Part shown: positions 42,115 through 53,917 of the stretch, piece by piece
Numbering within the stretch: the stretch's first letter is position 1
Layout of the letters: every line of letters begins with the position of its first letter
Assembly: GCA_031761405.1 (NCBI GenBank)
Contig: JASEVX010000017.1
Location: 8,109,668-8,173,667, forward strand
DNA: 64,000 bases
Source of the DNA: Serripes groenlandicus
Taxonomy: Eukaryota > Mollusca > Bivalvia > Cardiida > Cardiidae
Direction of reading: 5' to 3'
Position numbers and translations under genes: made by a program
The notes under the pieces: generated by a model
The model's database searches: none
The model's input: the letters and a program-made list of their open reading frames with translations, nothing else
What the model was told of the DNA's origin: nothing

Positions 42115-42984
42115 GTGAGTACAGAGGACTGGATAATGGGGAGTAAACTGGTCTTTTTCCCGCAATATCTCTCTTATTACTTAACCAAACCCTTTGTTTT
42201 GGGTACTCCAAACAATCCTCTCACTGAGAAGACTATTTTGAGTACAAATAACATAGGGTTTACGGGTCATATAGGATTTGGGGACATGTATACTCTTCAT
42301 ATCTGAAGTTATGTGAGTACATTACCATTTTGTACATGTTTTATATCGGCAATCTCTGAACACTTTCCATAAGGAATCGTCTCATTTGAGCACGGACAAC
42401 ATAGGATTTGAGGGTCATATAAGGATTTTGGGATGTGATGTGATGTACTTTTCTTATTGAGAGGTCTTTGAGAACATGACTAATGTATACATGTTTTACA
42501 TGGGCAATCTCTGTTATCAATGAACACTTTTCATTAGGACTTAAATTGACATGAATCATAAATGTAAGGAGGTGTTAACATTTTAATCTAAACCTTGCCC
42601 ACGTACAACAAGTCTGGAGCAGACGACAAACTTCTTGTCAAAACTATGGAAAACTTTACAAATTAAAGTTGAATTATTGAAGAGAATTGAAAAACGTTTG
42701 GGCTAAAGTAGAATTTTTTCAAAAGTTTCACATCAAAAATTCAAAATTCATCTGCAAGTTGGGAAGTGTTAAAAAATAAAATACATATTTTCTATTTTAT
42801 TTGGAAAGTTATGTATGTCGAATCATCACGCATAAAGACTGCTACTCATATTAAGTCTTTTTTTTGTCAAATTTGTCTCCAAGTTCGCTACTTTGTTTTG
42901 AATAGGGGTTTTCTTTGGATAAATCTAAATTTAGCAAAAAAAGGTATTGAGTATATATATAGCATAAATTCGTATATAAGAAGA

Positions 42985-44004
42985 GGGGATGGGAACGAGT
43001 ATCAAAATGAATACTCGGGTACTCGTATACTCTTCCGATCGAGTACTCGGGAACTCGCAAGAAATGTGGGCTCTTGTTCATCAAAAAGTCTTGTCTCTGT
43101 GAATATTCTGGTAATCGTAAACTTACTTTGAATTGTCTTTTATAAGTACCAACGTGCGATTGTGTTGGCCTCTTTATTTCGCACTTGATATTAGAAGGAA
43201 ACTAGTTGATTTACTTCAAAAACAAAACAAATATTTGAACAAATACACCCAGAACTTGTATTCGAGTAAATATCCAAACGTTTGGTGAAAACTTTCAGAC
43301 GCTTTTAAAGGCGTATAAATAAAGCAAAGCAAACAGTTAAATGAAAACGAATAGCAATGATAAACAATACAACGTTTAATAAGAGAATATTAATATCATC
43401 TATAAAATGAGAAATATAAATCAACAATTAGAAGTGTTTTGTACTTTTCGTTTTTTGAAATAACCGTTGTCCGTAATATTTACATAACTAAACATATACA
43501 AGATCAAGGACTGCGTTCGTAAAAACAGGAAATTTAGATCTCACAATTTCCTTATAATGAATGCGTCCCCATTTCACTCGAATATATAAGAGTGTTGCAG
43601 ATAGTTCTAATAATTCGACGAACAAGTTCTTATCCAATAATTATAACGTGTATTTCATACAACTATCCAATTAAAACACGATGCAAAATGAAAACACAAT
43701 TAAGACAACGGTGTGAAAATTTGACATATCGTTGCAAATTGACAGGAGATAACATTCAAATCGCTACCTGTTTGTCTTCGTTGACTCGTGATTGAAATCA
43801 AATCGCCATTTCAGACGGATCAAAAAGGATCAGTGAGAGAACAGCACATTCAATCATTTTTAAGTTTTAACTCATTGACTTTTAATAGATGAAAAACAAG
43901 AAAATGGCGAAATTATAATCGAGTACTCGAATACCTATTTTGGTAACTGGTACTCGGACGTCCGATCTAGTACTCGGGTACTCGGGTACCCTTTCCCATC
44001 CCTA
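42985..44004. mobile_element. hAT-like non-autonomous element, copy 2
   Basis: Ends 'ggggatgggaacgagtat' and 'ggtaccctttcccatcccta'. It is the same insertion as at 18418-19289, judged by identical flanks ('cataaattcgtatataagaa' and 'aaattaagaagtgaaacaca'). It is about 150 bp longer than copy 1. Confidence 0.65.
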
Positions 44005-44457
44005 AATTAAGAAGTGAAACACAAACTGAATAAACTATTTAACCATTCCAGCATTGTGAAAAGCCAAAAATGCAGTTATCAGGTTGTCCTCCAAATTATT
44101 AACATAAACAGAAAATAATTTCAAATTTAAATCAGTGAATATAAATACGTTAGACTTCGAGGAAATAAGAGAAAGCATTGCAGGCAAATGGATAAATATG
44201 TTCACAATTGTTCTACGGATGATATTCGTGTTGTATTAGTATCAGTACAAAGCTTGACCATTTATCTGACATGACATGGCATTGGAAAAGTTGCCATTCA
44301 GTATAACCTTTTAAACTTCTCCCGGGTAAATCTTAACCTGTTCCCTAGTACAGACGCATTTTAAATCCATGGCAGCTGACGATTGAGCAATTTCTCGTTG
44401 TGTCACATTGTTTTCAACTTCATCATATTATGTTATTCTCGTTAACGGACATTTTTT

Positions 44458-44500
44458 AAACAAGCCAATTAAATGTTGAACAATGTTTGTGCCAGAGGTT
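44458..44500 (+). pseudogene. Sel1 exon 5 remnant, copy 2
   Basis: 'aaacaagccaattaaatg' then 'ttgaacaatgtttgtgccag' matches the end of exon 5. It contains an in-frame TAA, and the acceptor and first half are gone. Confidence 0.6.
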
Positions 44501-45250
44501 TTTTTAAATATGTAGAAACAGTGCAGAGGTCTTGATGTACCCATATTATTAACGTATATATATGTGTGCAATGTTTATACCCAGAAACGTTTTTTTTTAA
44601 ACATTTTTGCACAGGGTGTGTGTGTAACGTAATGAAAAAAAATACATCACTAACATATCAAAGGAACAATTTGAAGTTAACAAAAACTTCAAGAATAAAA
44701 CAACAATAAAATATAAGGAAAATCTTTTGCAATAAAAATATATTTCAAGCTTGAATCAGAAATGAACATTGTATTAGAAATGATACTTTAATAAAGCAAG
44801 GTGGAAATCAACTTAATGTATCGGTGTATGGATTGTAATTTTGAACCCCGGCTTGGCCATTCATTATTTCCAAGGGATGGCAAAAGTCATTGAAACACAA
44901 GTGGGATGGATTCGCTGTAGTAATATTTCTGAAATACCATTAGAATCCGCATTAAACTCCAAACAATTAAATCTATAACAATTTGCAACACTAGCAGATC
45001 CGACAAACTTGTAATACGTTATAGCACTGTGATTAGAACAGAATATGAAACTTTTGATTTCAAAATAATGGAACATTTTGATATAAAACAATTTAGAATA
45101 ATAAAAGAATAGAATACATTCAATTGGAATGACACATTTAAAATACAAACATCAATGAGAATTTCTTTTTTGTAACTCTTGTACATTTTAAGAGCCAATT
45201 TCGAAATAACAAAATGTTTTAAAGTTGCGGATATTATAATTCTTTGCAAC

Positions 45251-46180
45251 TTACATAACGTCATCCCCCGCCTAAAGCGGATGGGTAATTGGTTGGGCGG
45301 CGTTGTCCTTCTGTCCGTCTGAAGCCATATCTAAAACTAGTAACCACCATTGCGCTGGGCAATAAAATACAGCAAGTAACACCAAGATTGCCTCAGAAAT
45401 AATAGTGTTTTGTGTCCAATTGAAATTATACTGCATATAATGTATCTCATGAGTTTATAAGGGAAGGGAAATAACCCTCTTTTTCAAATCTTATTCAATT
45501 CAACACCAGTCAGCTCCCTTAAATCAATGGTTTATTTCAATTACAAATGAAAGCACTAGAGATAACATTTGTGTTCAATCTTCTTAAAGATCCATCCAAG
45601 CATTCAGCTTCATCATATCACGGTCAAGCTTGAAACTGGGTGTTGTGGCGTAAGTAAACAAAGCCTCTAAATCAAGTATAAGAAACAGACGTTTCAATGT
45701 TCATAAAATCTGCATAACACTTCAGAACATTCATTATAATCAAGTCTAGATCATGTTTGAAACTGGGTCAAGTTGAGTCTAAAACTAAGTCAATTAGTAT
45801 AATTGAACACTCTAGACTCCACATAGTCCGGCAAATTTTAGCATATATTTTTTTGTAACTTATATACCAAGCATTCTTTTACAATTTTTTTTTGGGGGGA
45901 GGGAGGGGCATTCTTAGTTCAACAAATCAACTAGTTTAACGTAAACAATGTGTAGCTTTTGTTAAAAAGACAGGTTTTATAAATTAAATTGTGTTTAAAC
46001 GTCACTTAGGATATAGTAAATCAGTTAAAATATTAAAGGTCATCTAAACCATAAATAAACGGAGTTAGTATGATCTCACTTGGCATATAAACGAGTTTTA
46101 TGTTTTTAAGCAGTACTTGGAAACCATGATGAAAGTTTCATAAATCACGGAATTGAAGGCTTAAGGCTTATGGAATTACT
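45251..46180. other. No gene seen
   Basis: AT-rich, with a short poly-T/poly-G junction at about 45885-45910. Nothing further is supported. Confidence 0.4.
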
Positions 46181-47180
46181 CTATATCCATCGTCCACTAT
46201 TAACCTTTAGCTCCAAACAATCTCCTTCCTAAACAATAAGGTTAATATTCACCAAACTTCACAATAGTGTATATTTGGTGGTTCTCTTTAAACTTCTTGA
46301 ACATTTATATCTGATGTAGAAGTTTGGTTGGCGTGGAATCAGATAGGGGAAACATTACAAAACCTAAAAATCAAATCCTATGAGTCTGCTCATCTGATTT
46401 CAAGATAATGTGGCAGAAATGTGATACTCTACAAATAGTGCTCTCCTAAAAGACATTGCCACAATATTGCACCAGAAAAGGGATAAAATAAGAAAGCTTT
46501 GAAAAAATTATGCGTCCGATGTCAAGATGATTTTGTAGAAATATTCCCTCTACAAATATTGTTCTCTTGGAAAACATTGCCAGAAGAAAAGAGGTAAAAT
46601 AAAAAAGCTTTAAAAAAAATATGCGTCCGATTTCAAGATGATTTTGTAGAAATATTCCCTCCACAAAACGTATTCATATTATATTGATGTGTTGATCAAT
46701 GGCATCAGAAAACGCAAAATGAAAATTCAACTAAAAAAATCTTATCCTCAGTAAGTGCTTATCAAGATGTTTTGACAGAAATGTTAATAATGTGACTTTT
46801 ACGTACTTTGTCCAAGCTTTAATGATTGGTTGAAAACATGTTCCACACAAAAATGGTAAACAAACAAAACGTTTAAATTCTTTTTCGTTGAAATTATGTG
46901 ACTGATTTCAAGATGATGTTGTAGAAATATTTCCTCTACAAAATGGTTCAAGCCATATTGATTAGTTGAAAAACATGGCCGACAAGCAGAAACAGAAAAT
47001 GTTGAATTCCAAAACTATTAAAACACTTCTCTAAATCTGCAGGTCTGAGTTCGCAGTAACTTGGTAGAAATGTTCTTTACGTAACACTATTCAAAAGAAA
47101 TCAGAAGTCATATTTATTGGTTAAAAAATGGCTTCCTCTGGGGTGGGTCTAGCTATTCATATTATTTGTGTCTTGTTACT
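46180..47180. repeat. Tandem array, about 111-bp unit
   Basis: 'atgcgtccgat-tcaagatga' starts at 46510 and 46621, with an earlier diverged unit at about 46396. Looser units continue to about 47130 ('gactgatttcaagatgatgt' at 46904). The units share 'agaaatattccctctacaaa' and 'ttgaaaaacatggc'. It belongs to the same broad repeat type as 13126-13900. Confidence 0.6.
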
Positions 47181-48053
47181 CAGAATGCCTAATTCATTAC
47201 AAATGACCTTTATTGATATGCTGTTTACTTTACCGTGTCTACTACTTACTGTTACTTTCCCTTTATTGATCAAATTAACCCCTGACTAAAGCAATTACAA
47301 ATGTTCTACTAAACAATCACACAGGTGGCCGATTTTGAGGTCATATTGAACCGCTTGTTAAAATATAATTTTCAGTTTATTTGGTAAAAAATAAAATCTA
47401 ATTGAAATGGAAGTTTAATTCCGCCTTAAACATTATATCAAATAAGTACGTTTTGGATGAAAAGCAAGCCTTGAACCACTTCTGAATCATTTCTATCAGC
47501 TCTTTCACCGATGAACCCTATAATTGTCAATGTATAGTTAATGACTAAATATATATCACTTTGAACACTTGCTATGTGTGATCTTATACAATTCTCATAA
47601 GAAGGTAGCAAGGAATAGCGATCAGGACAATATACTGAGACACGGGTTAATCTTAGATTTAGTTGGTCGTAGTTAACACAGGGGACATCAAGCTGTGTGA
47701 AGCTTGTGTAATCAGTATACAGTCAGACCAGCCGGCAAATCCAGGCAGTGAGATCAAACTTTATACTGTTGGCTGGTAAACTCAAACGTTTTATCTTTAT
47801 ATTTCATAGAATTGTCTATGGACTCTTCCGAATGCAAGGCTAGACACTTTCATTTTAAGAAGTCAGCATTGAAAGGGTCAATGATAAAACAGACTGTAAT
47901 TACACAACACAAAGACGGGGCTAATTGCGATGAAGTTTTGAATGCAACAGTGTATTCAATTGACAACTCACATAGTTCGGATTTTAACCTTTTAAAACAA
48001 CATCCGCCATGGTAAAGTTTAACAATATATTATGGACTTGGTTAAATTATCTC
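47181..48053. other. 3' flank of the KLHL gene; no gene seen
   Basis: Contains minus-sense 3' UTR for the KLHL gene. No AATAAA was singled out with confidence. The 67-codon plus-strand frame at 47812 shows no family signature. Confidence 0.35.
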
Positions 48054-51000
48054 TCAGTAGTAACGATCGCTGTCGTAGTAACTATCGCTGCTGTTGTATC
48101 TATCGCTGTTGTAGTCGTCATAGCCATAGTCATCATTAAAACCATAACTCTTATCATAATCATAAGCATAACCGTAAGTGTCATACTCATCTCTGCGATA
48201 ATTCGTTCTTATTTCTTTTATTTCAATTTTAGCTGGTCTCTGTAGCTCACAATGTGGACAATCCAATGCACATGAAAGTCTCTCTTTCGATACTTTTATC
48301 TGAAATAAAGGGGTGCCCGGAATTTCAAATCCCCCACATCGTGCGTCAAAATCTGGTAGGTCTTCCCATATCTCCTCTGGGATACCTCCCTGATCTTGAA
48401 CTGCGACCATCAACTTTTCGTGCGTCGTGAATTCGAATACTGGTTGTTTTATTCGGTCGTTTTGTTTGTGGTACCATCTGTTTTCACAGAAAGAATATTC
48501 GTGAAGATAGCTATATTTGGGTTTCTCTGGCCACCATTTGTGCTGGATTATCAGATAATTGTTCAATAAACTTGGCCCCGATTGTTTGGCAATTGATACA
48601 AAACGTGCATTATCATGAATGACAAAATTATCTCCGGCTTCAGCAATTGTGTCACTGGTTCGAAGGCATATCAATTTGTCCATAAGATCTATAGTCTCGA
48701 GAGAACAATCTTTTCTGTTGTATAAATATAACATATTTGTGTCGCATTGTAGCATAGCTATGGTTGTTTTGTTTGCGCAGACATGAGACATAGTCCCCTT
48801 CAATGAAAGGATAGGTACTGTAGTTGTTACATCATTTTTTATCTTTCCAACGTTCAATTGTGACACGGAAAACCATCTATTTTCATACCGAGATTTGAAC
48901 GCACTGCTTTTATCACTGCACACTTTTTCGCTGGATATAACAAAGAGTTCATCATCATGCACGTATTTCTTTTCCGAATTTGACTGACGCTTTTGTGTTT
49001 CATGGGCGTTTACATCTTTAACATCAGACCGTTTTACAGAGTTGTTTTCAAAGTTAATAATGTACACACATGCTTTATTGTATGATCTGTCATAAATGTA
49101 TGCCTCGGAGCAATCTTTTCCACGAACAAATTCAATATGATTAATATCACTATTGTACTCTATGTCGTTTCTTTCGATGTTCAAAGAGCACCATCTGTGT
49201 CTATTCATGTCGTAACAAGGTAATTTATTGTTGGAGTATATCTCTGGAAAAATTAGAATTTCACAGGAACTCAGTGTTTCAAGTGACTCCAACTGTGCAA
49301 TTAAACTTGAAGACGCATCTAGTTCGCTGACCAAAGGCTCGTTCAAGACAACATTTGTTATAAAACTTCTTTCCATATCAGCGAAATCTACATATTTTAG
49401 AAATTGTTCGAATACCGACTTCCTATTTTGTCTACTTTTCGTCCAACGAACGAGAAAAGAGAACTTGTCACTTGCCTTTATATGCAACAAGTCAGCGTCC
49501 TCTAAGATATATTCGACTGAGTCTACAGTCAGATCCATCATTTCTTCCATCTGCATCAGGTCAGGTAGGTGACCTTTGAGGTAGTCCTCGTAAGAAGACA
49601 GGGAGAAATCGAACAGACTTGCTAGTGTTATCATTTCTAGGCAATTTTCGTCGGTGATCTTTGCTCTTTTTATCCACAGAACACATTTAGCCTGTAATAT
49701 TCAAATTAAATCCAACTTGTTAGCAATTCATAACCTCGACTTTTAACTGTATCATTACTGTATGATTTAACATTTATTTCTGGAAATATTCTGGTAAAAT
49801 TCATTAATTGAAAACAGCGTAATGCCATGAGTAAAATTGATGCAAGCCTCCAAATATCACAAAACTTAAAACTTATTAATGGCAATTTTAATGGCAATTT
49901 TGGTACACGGATGAACAAGCAGACTTTGGATTTTCTGAAGCATGAATCATATTTTAAATATTTGTCATGAAATACCTTCAAGGCAGGGATGATGAGATAT
50001 TCTGCTATCTCAAGCAGGGCTGCAATATTGCTTTCCTTTATCTTTGGTTTCTTGCCATAAACATACAAAATTGCTTCCTCTAATAACACAGGTGTTCCAA
50101 CGTGCATCGTTATCTTTCCTAAAGTATAATAACAAAAATCTTATCATTTTCTTGCAGGAATTACTCCCAAACATATTGACATTCTGGGTATTTAGAATCA
50201 CTTGACATCAATCTGTTTTGCCATTAGCGTCTTCTGAAACTAGAGCTAAATGGATAAATAGACATCTAACTGTCATGCCATTATATTAGCTGTTCTTCTA
50301 TAGCAAAAACATGAGAACAATAACTCACCTAATTTAACAGAACTTCAATCGTTTTCCAAGTATAAAGAATACATATAAAGAAAACGAACCCGCCTCATTG
50401 TGGTCATGTTTTCAACGGATTGGAATATGTTCAGCAATCTATGTAAAGCGTCACCCAAGTAACATTTGCCACAAACTATTTTAAAATCTGGCCTTTTTTT
50501 TTATAAAAGAACATTATTAAAGCTTTTACTATCATCACATTAAGAAAAGCCGCCCTGCCGCCTGGCGGTCAGGTTTTGTTCAAGATTGACCTAGTGGTTA
50601 GGGGGAGATGTTATTTAAATATACATATTTTTAACCGTTACCGTTGCCACGATAACCAGAGTGTTATATGGTGTTCATGACTTAAGAAATTCCGAGGAAC
50701 ACTACTATAAAGTTCGGTAATTTAAGAAGAATTTTCGTTTAAGAAATTGTATACTGAAGATTTTGCACGGCATTCGACGTTACTACAAGCGAACAATACC
50801 AGATTTATAATTTGGACAGAGACAACGTGTCTGTTTCTTATTTTTTCTTCAGTTCACTTGTCTTTTCTGGCCTTTTCGCATCAATATTCCACACACTTTT
50901 CATCCAGGGCAACTGGCTATCTTCCGATAGAAGAATTTGCCCATTCGAGTTTGTTTAATCCTTGGAAATAATGAATGGTCGAGCTGTTATTGCAAAAACC

Positions 51001-51953
51001 ATGTTGTACCTACCTTATTTTATGAATAGGCTCATGGCAGGGTTATAGTTTGAAATCATATTTACATAGAAGACAATATATGTCTTAGCACTCATTGAAA
51101 CCTAAGTTGTTTCATAGGTTTTGCAGCCTTGTGTTCCATAGTAAACACAACGTAAACACATTTAAGCTATGCCTATCAAACGGAACGAAACCTACCTGTT
51201 TTATGAATGGAAAACAGGTAGAACATGTTTGGTTAACCGACTAAGGAACGGTATATCGACAAAACCTATATAGGTTTCGCAAAACAGGTTTTGAGTTGTG
51301 TGACTATGGAACATAGGGCAGGTCAAATATCGACTTTAGAACAAAACAAATGTTCTTCATCTTAAGGTCTTTAAACAAATGAACTGAAGAAAAAATATGA
51401 TGTGATTTTTGGAACCAGGATCATTGTCTGTATCCAAAATATAATATAAATAGGAATAACCGAGTATAATTAACTGGCAGTAAATTTGGGAGGACATTTT
51501 TAATATAACAACATTAGAAGGCAAACATACCTGTATCCCGTTCAAGGTAACTTTGCTTTCTAATATTTTCGAAAAAGGGAATTGCAACAAGGACACACCA
51601 ATGAAATTTCTTCTCCTGAAAAGACAAACATGTAATACTTAGTCTATGCAGCATTGTGATCATCGTGATGAGAAGTGTTCCAGAACTTTCCCTTTTACAT
51701 AACAATGCCTAAATAAATACACTTATTTTTCCTTTTTATACTAGCACAGACATTGATCTAACATTTATCCTCGTTCTTAAACAGTAAATATAAATCAACC
51801 AAAGTCAACCGAGAAGAAATATTTGAAAATTATCCAAATTACCCATAAACCATGTTTGATGGTGACGTCACAAAGGTCTGACTGTTCTTTCACCTGGTTA
51901 TATAGAAAAGTTCTAGCTGAGGGCGGTTTACTTTTGGATTCATCAAACTCCAT
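48054..51953 (-). CDS. Kelch-like (BTB-BACK-Kelch) protein gene, four exons
   Basis: The exons at 51953-51843, 51615-51531, 50118-49976 and 49691-48054 join in frame to 658 codons. The BTB domain spans residues about 1-113 (SDLCDVTIKHG, FHWCVLVAIPFF, then NIAALLEIAEYLIIPALK). BACK covers about 114-235 (KITDENCLEMITLASLF). A Kelch-like region to about 600 has poorly conserved blades. The last 47 residues are a Tyr/Asp-rich tail (14 Tyr, 12 Asp). KLHL proteins are usually substrate adaptors of Cullin-3 ubiquitin ligases: BTB binds Cul3 and Kelch binds the substrate. That role is inferred. The ATG at 51953 starts at the BTB N-terminus, and a 5' UTR segment may begin after an acceptor at 51984. 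Copy B at 22.4-37.1 kb is its truncated paralogue. A Sel1-type block lies convergent on the other side. Confidence 0.8.
49976..50118 (-). CDS. KLHL exon 3 (BTB C-terminal helices)
   Basis: 143 bp between 'tactttag' and AAG|GTATTT; completes a Gly codon and ends in phase 0. Past the donor the frame stays open to 49706 (VFHDKYLKYDSCFRK), and the paralogue at 22.4 kb has a similar extension. This might reflect an intron-retention, BTB-only form, or just sequence conserved by recency. Confidence 0.75.
51133..51312. mobile_element. Foldback MITE in KLHL intron 1
   Basis: End 'gttccatagtaaacacaac' is inverted as 'gttgtgtgactatggaac'. Inside is a second palindrome, 'ctacctgttttatgaatgga' then 'aaacaggtag'. 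It is 180 bp and non-coding. Confidence 0.65.
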
Positions 51954-51983
51954 CTTACCTCTCTGTGTGTCCTCTTTCAAACC

Positions 51984-53672
51984 CTGAAATAAATTAAAAG
52001 ATTACTTCAGTCAGTAGTACTAAATATTTCAATTTCGATATTCAGAGATAAATTTTCGAAAATCTGTATGAGACAGTGATCCGGCTGTACCATATAATAT
52101 AATTATGTAAATTTAAGTTCCACTATATAATTGACATCTGGCTTTATGATTACTGAAAACTGAAAGTAACGGTTCGGAGAAAATTAACATGAAGCCGTTG
52201 TAGATAACATGTACACATATTGTTTGATACACCTATACATATTTGCACAAACTATATAATACAGTGTATTTAATTGAAGTTCTGTCAATGTGTTAAAATC
52301 TGCACATGAAATTTACCTAAACAAACTGATCGAAGTGGAAATAAAATAAACTTAAAATTCCATGAAATGCCATCTCTAAGGAATACCCAATGCTTCAATC
52401 GCGACCAAATACCGCCGCTGTGAGGGATGTCAATCACGATTTAAATAGTACGATTTACATATTCTTATACACCTATTCATTCTGGAAAATAAATCTAAAT
52501 TGGTTTGCTATTACCAGAAGTAGCGTATTATGGGACTTCCAGTATTTTAAAAACATGTCCTCCAGATATGTCATGTTAAGGTATATTTTATATACTGATC
52601 TGTTATCTATTTAATAGTTATTGCATTAATAAATGCCCAGTTTCAGTATATTTATATCATTCCTGATTATTTTAACACGGCATATTAGTCTTCGTAGTCG
52701 TCGTTCCATCATTTAACAGTGGCATTTTCCCTGAACAAGACATAATTAAACAATGTAAATTTGGTAATCGATGAGTTAAATCGTGATTATTGGTTAGAGG
52801 TGAACGAACGAGTGGATGCTGATTAACCGACCAATCAATCAATCAAGCAACCGCTTGAATCGTTCAAATTTATGGACAGAATATTTATATAAGGGCCTTT
52901 CCAGCGCATAAACTGTCTTGGTGTTGCAGTAGGTGCCGTTCCGTTGAATTGCAATTACCGGCTGTAAAACCAGTACAATTTTAGTAATGTCCGACTTTGC
53001 ACTTGTCTTGTGTTACTTACATAATTTAGCGGATATGCTAATATATACATGTATATATTTATATCATAAATGACGTCGCCGGGAGTGTAATAAAGCCATT
53101 GTATAAATTGCGTATTCAACTAGTGTAATAACAATGCTACGTAACGTCATAATGAAAAGCATTGAAAATGACCGCGCTATATAGCGACGTTATAAATATT
53201 TTTGGCTAATAATCGTCGAATTGGAATTTAGGATATAAATAGCCAAGGCTCGTTTTTATCAATTTTAGAAAACTCGTTTAATAAAATGTCGTATTGAATG
53301 ACCACTCATGTAATATCCTCTATATATATATCACTGATAAGCTATAACAATGTCTTCTAGTTGCACTCGTTGCAGTTACGTAGATTTACGGCAGTCGGTT
53401 GCAAAACCAAGCCTGATTTTGATTTTTCTCTGAAATGTTCATGAACAGAATTTCTGATGTTCATAACTTCATGCTTGTTTCAGCTGCCAAAACAGGAGAA
53501 ATTACCCCTGTTGGCCATTACAGATGGAACTCCGGCTATGCCCGTTATTCTGGCTAACCCAACGCACTTTTGTATAACCCCTTTTATAAAGACGAAACCT
53601 GTATTCTGTCCTGTTTATAATGTCTGATCAATACATAAATACAAATTTAAACAAGACCAGTCCAAATGGTTT
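51984..53672. other. Upstream region of the KLHL gene; duplicated flank
   Basis: No gene seen. The segment pairs with 37.15-39.23 kb upstream of KLHL copy B and ends where the 68-bp tandem array begins. The promoter of the intact KLHL gene should lie in its proximal part, but no clear TATA box is assigned. Confidence 0.45.
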
Positions 53673-53917
53673 TATAATAAATCGTTGGACAGAGTACAGG
53701 TATATTCGTAATTCTTGATTAAGTTCTGCTGCTACTTGTCTATAATAAATCGTTGGACAGATTACAGGTATATTCGTAATTCTTGATTAAGTTCTGCTGC
53801 TACTGGTCTATAATAAATCGTTGGACAGATTACAGGTATATTCGTAATTCTTGATTAAGTTCTGCTGCTACTTGTCTATAATAAATCGTTGGACAGAGTA
53901 CATGTTTATTCTTAATT
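53673..53917. repeat. 68-bp minisatellite, about 3.6 copies
   Basis: 'tataataaatcgttggacag' starts at 53673, 53741, 53809 and 53877, exactly 68 bp apart. Units are almost identical (agagtacagg or agattacagg variants), indicating a recent array. Confidence 0.9.

Larger units (their letters stand above)
40483..45250 (+). repeat. Segmental duplication block, copy 2 (decayed Sel1 3' half)
   Basis: Collinear with 14893-21060. It shows exon 3, foldback MITE, exon 4, foldback MITE, hAT-like element, exon 5 remnant and 3' flank ('aatgagaatttctttttt'). It lacks exons 1-2 and only one exon-4 position is found. Confidence 0.75.

Noticed and set aside
48009..48245. 78-codon Val/Ile-rich ORF, membrane-protein-like
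   Set aside because: It is the antisense shadow of the KLHL Tyr/Asp-rich tail.
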